Positions 62,201 to 64,000 of a stretch of DNA of 64,000 bases are shown piece by piece. Position numbers and translations under genes: made by a program. Source of the DNA: Gelidibacter pelagius (GTDB taxonomy: Bacteria > Bacteroidota > Bacteroidia > Flavobacteriales > Flavobacteriaceae); contig NZ_JAGEVG010000007.1 in the NCBI RefSeq assembly GCF_017581925.1, forward strand, positions 122,120-186,119, in the 5' to 3' direction. Every line of letters starts with the position of its first letter. Within the stretch, counting starts at the first letter, position 1. The notes beneath the pieces were generated by a model that saw only the letters and a program-made list of their open reading frames with translations, ran no database searches and was not told where the DNA came from.

Positions 62201-63647
62201 TTCAAGACATCCTTACCTTATTGATTATTCAAATTATGCCTTTTATAATCAACGGTTAAAACCACTTCCAAATAGTTTTGATTATATTCCAATAAATTAT
62301 GTTCCCGTAAATGGCACCTATTCCGACAATTCAAATGACGCAGAAGCTGAAACAATTCTGTCGATTATTGATAACAACATTTCAAGACTTCCAAACGGAG
62401 AATATCCAACAGTTGGAGTGGCAACTTTTAACATCAATCAACGAAACCTAATTTTAGGTAAGATTAATGAAAGAAGAAAATTTGAAAAATATACTGATTT
62501 TAACGACAAAATAATTGACCTCGAAGAAAATGGATTTTTCGTTAAAAATTTAGAAAATATTCAAGGAGACGAAAGAGATGTAATAATTCTTTCAACCACT
62601 TATGGTATTAACAAAGAAGGGAAATTTGCTCAAAGATTTGGTTCAATAAATCATCAAAAAGGTTATAAGCTTTTAAACGTTATTGTTACAAGGGCAAAAT
62701 ACAAAGTATATGTATGTTCATCAATCCCTGAAGATGTGTTTTTAAATTACAAAGAGCACTTAATAAATGAAGGTTCAAATAACAGAAGAGGTGCTCTATA
62801 TGCTTATTTAGCGTACTCAAAAGCTGTTAGTGAACAAGACAATGAGGCTAGAATTTCAGTCTTAAATACACTAGCAGAAAATTCTACGAAAAGCACTACA
62901 ATTGACAAATTAAATGAAGACCTCGAATCACCATTTGAGGAAGAAGTTTATGAAGCACTAACTGAACACTTTGACGAAAAAAATATAATTCCTCAACTTC
63001 AATTTGCAGGTTTCAGAATTGATTTGGTTTACGACACGAAACATATTGGACTTCCAAAAATCGCAATAGAATGTGATGGTGCAGCTTATCATTCAAGTCA
63101 AGAAGCATATTTGCACGACAGACACAGACAAAAGATTCTTGAAGGACACGGTTTTGTGTTTCATAGAATATGGAGTACAAATTGGTGGAGAAACCCACAA
63201 AAGGAGACGAAAAAATTAGTTGAATTTATAAAAAGTATTGAAAACAGCAGTCCTTCAATTTTTGAAGATAAATCAAGAACAGGTTTAGCATTTACAGATA
63301 ATATTACGATTATCGAAAATGAAATTTCTAAAGCTTCTTCACATCTTAATAAGAATTTAAAGGAAACAATTGAAGCTGTAAGTAAAAAAGAGGAAGTTCA
63401 AACAACATTATTTAAAGAAACTATTACGGTTAATAGTAAAGTGAAAGTAAAATATTTAAATATTGATAAAGATTTGAAGGTTCATTTAGTAGACCAAATT
63501 GTGTCAAAACTTGAGAAATCAAATGGTATTCAGAAAATAAATATTAAAACACCTTTAGGAGTTGCTTTAAAAGGGAAATCGGTTGGAGATACTGTGAAAA
63601 TTGGAGGATTAGACAAATATGTTAGAATATTAGAAATTATGAATTAA
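59265..63647 (+). CDS. SF1 helicase-Vsr/MTES_1575-type nuclease fusion with GreA/GreB-like C-terminus
   Basis: A 1460-residue multidomain protein. Residues about 1-300 are an uncharacterised N-terminal region. The COG1112-type SF1 helicase has Walker A GPPGTGKS at 317-324, a long helical insert (about 390-800), Walker B IVMFDEASQL near 890, GDEHQMPPS near 913, HYRSRHPYLIDYSNY near 983, NIQGDERDVI and LLNVIVTRAKYKV. A restriction-type nuclease follows (about 1218-1315): SPFEEEVYEAL, FRIDLVY, IAIECDGAAYH, DRHRQKIL and FHRIWSTNWW. The tail (about 1390-1460: KVKVKYLNID, then TPLGVALKGKSVGDTVKI) resembles the GreA/GreB C-terminal domain. Flanking direct repeats and lower G+C suggest transfer; anti-phage defence is inferred. 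Confidence 0.88.
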   Translation: MEITEKLLIELQNRLKVGSRRGVHLNAIPARSRYKFDLTRLSNIDENLPANFINALLTELPLKFKISWKDNVPDLNSLFEDDQTQLVKITKSFENLINQTDAIESEKGINTFGFGFPILVRRDQSDNKLTVAPILIWSLRIRRTKEFNTWEILRTEDDPIYINEVLINHLQNDSKIEINQISTELLDDGLIDKSELLDICVNIIESINSSIPNDLRETFEKKLNEIKSIPEKKHYEKLPLTSNNSFIDFGGLFSIFEVQKQNIIHDYANLLELQGATIDLEDMEEHTFQPISSVETDPSQQGILHSLKASRNILIQGPPGTGKSQSLTAILVNALENQKKTIVVCEKRTALEVLHNALNEKGLNYQCVLLKDIVKDRRVAVDSVRDRVDNSSYRRYRYTYSKETLDNIIEKSKNLIDSINKRHKKLGANLVGNKNWTHIVGSLLSELKDNSEEYNLDLAKDTFSYESSELNQLLELIRKGQNLYDEFKPHLNLSFINSAKLVGDNPFIIEQQIEEDFSIYKKELKIILDDISSYEIEYYKIRSEQFNLQKTSISAIENSIQNILTKHKANNDFFDEEKTNGFLFKTISIFSKEKKTTLTDQQTINSLFEDYLSKTNNSKDFESIDFSNSIKENRDILKNYKQIIERIENEFQSKIENEYKSLNLLKSTEKEFDTELLKAIKTNFSNLRAKIKEQNWTNKELNGDCHNVLISRIQVLINSKEHFFANENDLFSIEFKWFQFYNSLSADNKLIIDQLKEKTNWRKTFLIFYLNSMLVNSANTDLPTNDNDHIELGKSLSELEREQIKYIREYWFSKQIDATREFDDKNPNLAVENLYNKRAGKRHKRLSLREIVKLDMDLFTTFFPIILTTPDVASNLFKGKNQYFDIVMFDEASQLKLEDNLPALLKGKQIVIAGDEHQMPPSNYFSKIFDGVIDDEDEFEDEIDKIKNDISNSLSDCESLLDFASELGFEKKHLDFHYRSRHPYLIDYSNYAFYNQRLKPLPNSFDYIPINYVPVNGTYSDNSNDAEAETILSIIDNNISRLPNGEYPTVGVATFNINQRNLILGKINERRKFEKYTDFNDKIIDLEENGFFVKNLENIQGDERDVIILSTTYGINKEGKFAQRFGSINHQKGYKLLNVIVTRAKYKVYVCSSIPEDVFLNYKEHLINEGSNNRRGALYAYLAYSKAVSEQDNEARISVLNTLAENSTKSTTIDKLNEDLESPFEEEVYEALTEHFDEKNIIPQLQFAGFRIDLVYDTKHIGLPKIAIECDGAAYHSSQEAYLHDRHRQKILEGHGFVFHRIWSTNWWRNPQKETKKLVEFIKSIENSSPSIFEDKSRTGLAFTDNITIIENEISKASSHLNKNLKETIEAVSKKEEVQTTLFKETITVNSKVKVKYLNIDKDLKVHLVDQIVSKLEKSNGIQKINIKTPLGVALKGKSVGDTVKIGGLDKYVRILEIMN

Positions 63648-63656
63648 GCCAACGCT

Positions 63657-63763
63657 AAAAAGCCATACACATTTGCAATTCGCACCAGCCAACGCAACGC
63701 CAAAAATCGCAAAAGAGTATGTCTCGCCAACGCTCACTTCCGAACTAAGAGAAAACTTCAGAA
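63657..63763 (+). repeat. Right flanking direct repeat of the helicase cassette
   Basis: Imperfect copy of 59099-59207 in the same orientation: AAAAAGCCA, ACATTTG, AGCCAACGC, CAAAAGAG, CGCCAACGCTC and AGAGAAAA in the same order. A further GCCAACGCT sits at 63648-63656, next to the helicase stop. Confidence 0.7.
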
Positions 63764-63780
63764 AACAAAGCAGAACGTGG

Positions 63781-63840
63781 AAAGCCAGCTTACAACAATG
63801 TATAAAAATAATAGCGGTTTTAGTGTTAAAACCAAAGTAA
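63781..63840 (+). other. Cassette-junction-like sequence
   Basis: GCCAGCTTACAACAATGTAT followed by an A+T-rich stretch and GCGGTTTTAGTG. It resembles sequences I associate with accessory-gene boundaries in flavobacteria (recollection, not verified). A weaker inverted match (GCTTGCTTACAACTTACAT on the minus strand) lies near 59076-59097. Confidence 0.35.
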
Positions 63841-63905
63841 GTAAATATAAAAAAGGTCTGTGTTTAACCGAAAATTAGTGCATTTTAATCCGCTACTATT
63901 CTTAT

Positions 63906-64000
63906 GTGTGCCGAGAGTAACGACCGGCTGAAAGTCGTTACGTAACTGTTTATAAGATGGTGGAACCGACCCACCGGTGTTGTCCTACAGGGGAAAGCAT
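63906..64000 (+). mobile_element. Possible 5' end of a group II intron (truncated by window)
   Basis: GTGTG at 63906-63910 fits the group II intron 5' boundary (GUGYG). It is followed by a perfect hairpin GTAACGAC/GTCGTTAC (63917-63941) and a GGTGG/CCACC hairpin (about 63959-63977), then CAGGGGAAAGC, in the style of domain I. The catalytic core and reverse transcriptase would lie outside the window, so this is tentative. Confidence 0.45.

Noticed and set aside
1..64000. tRNA, rRNA or prophage genes
   Set aside because: No cloverleaf-like tRNA, rRNA segment, integrase, capsid or terminase sequence was recognised on either strand.

Overview
The window reads as chromosomal DNA of a marine-type Bacteroidota, most likely family Flavobacteriaceae. 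It is A+T-rich, has many short lipoprotein and FSQ/NAQ-type signal peptides, OmpA-like lipoproteins, a SusC-style TonB receptor with an N-terminal CarboxypepD_reg-like domain, DUF2339/DUF3999/DUF2490 proteins, and several TAnnTTTG (-7) promoter elements. No tRNA, rRNA or CRISPR array was seen. Species cannot be named from the sequence alone.

Layout. 0-9.3 kb: envelope and stress genes (DUF72, hotdog thioesterase, lipocalin-like lipoprotein, two OmpA-like lipoproteins, two MscS channels, DUF3817, a PurD-like ATP-grasp plus GNAT pair). 9.7-14 kb: redox and aldehyde genes (Old Yellow Enzyme, semialdehyde dehydrogenase, OsmC, Zn-alcohol dehydrogenase). 14-22.9 kb: EamA exporter, Thr/Ser dehydratase, an intradiol-dioxygenase-like secreted protein that seems to lack its iron ligands, a two-component system with PepSY-like and DUF2490 neighbours, and an SdiA-regulated-type protein. 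22.9-27.2 kb: a three-gene operon (PhyH dioxygenase, TIM-barrel isomerase, GH13 lipoprotein) divergent from an AraC regulator. 27.3-34 kb: CDGSH protein, flavin monooxygenase, a CIA30 gene broken by an in-frame stop, two DEAD-type RNA helicases, a desaturase and a Crp/Fnr regulator. 34.5-41.2 kb: DUF2339/DUF3999 membrane pair and poorly known secreted or small membrane proteins. 41.3-45.2 kb: carbonyl-detoxification set (lipoprotein DJ-1, YqhD-like and CurA-like reductases) beside a TetR regulator with a visible palindromic operator.

46.2-56.0 kb is a seven-gene same-strand block: Na+/solute symporter, acyl-CoA ligase, secreted alpha/beta hydrolase, unknown protein, TonB receptor, second hydrolase and 3-hydroxybutyrate dehydrogenase. 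Together these suggest capture, hydrolysis and oxidation of hydroxybutyrate-type esters or oligomers.

57-64 kb is an accessory region: an M28 peptidase, a secreted protein with a homopolymer frameshift, then a 1460-residue SF1 helicase with a Vsr/MTES_1575-like nuclease domain and a C-terminal segment resembling the GreA/GreB C-terminal domain. That gene is flanked by roughly 100-bp imperfect direct repeats, and the window ends in what looks like the 5' end of a group II intron. This helicase-nuclease-Gre fusion is the best candidate for an undescribed (probably defence) system. Intergenic DNA also holds several dispersed repeat families, including an exact-period 94-bp tandem array and a 40-bp palindromic element that supplies the last codons of one gene.
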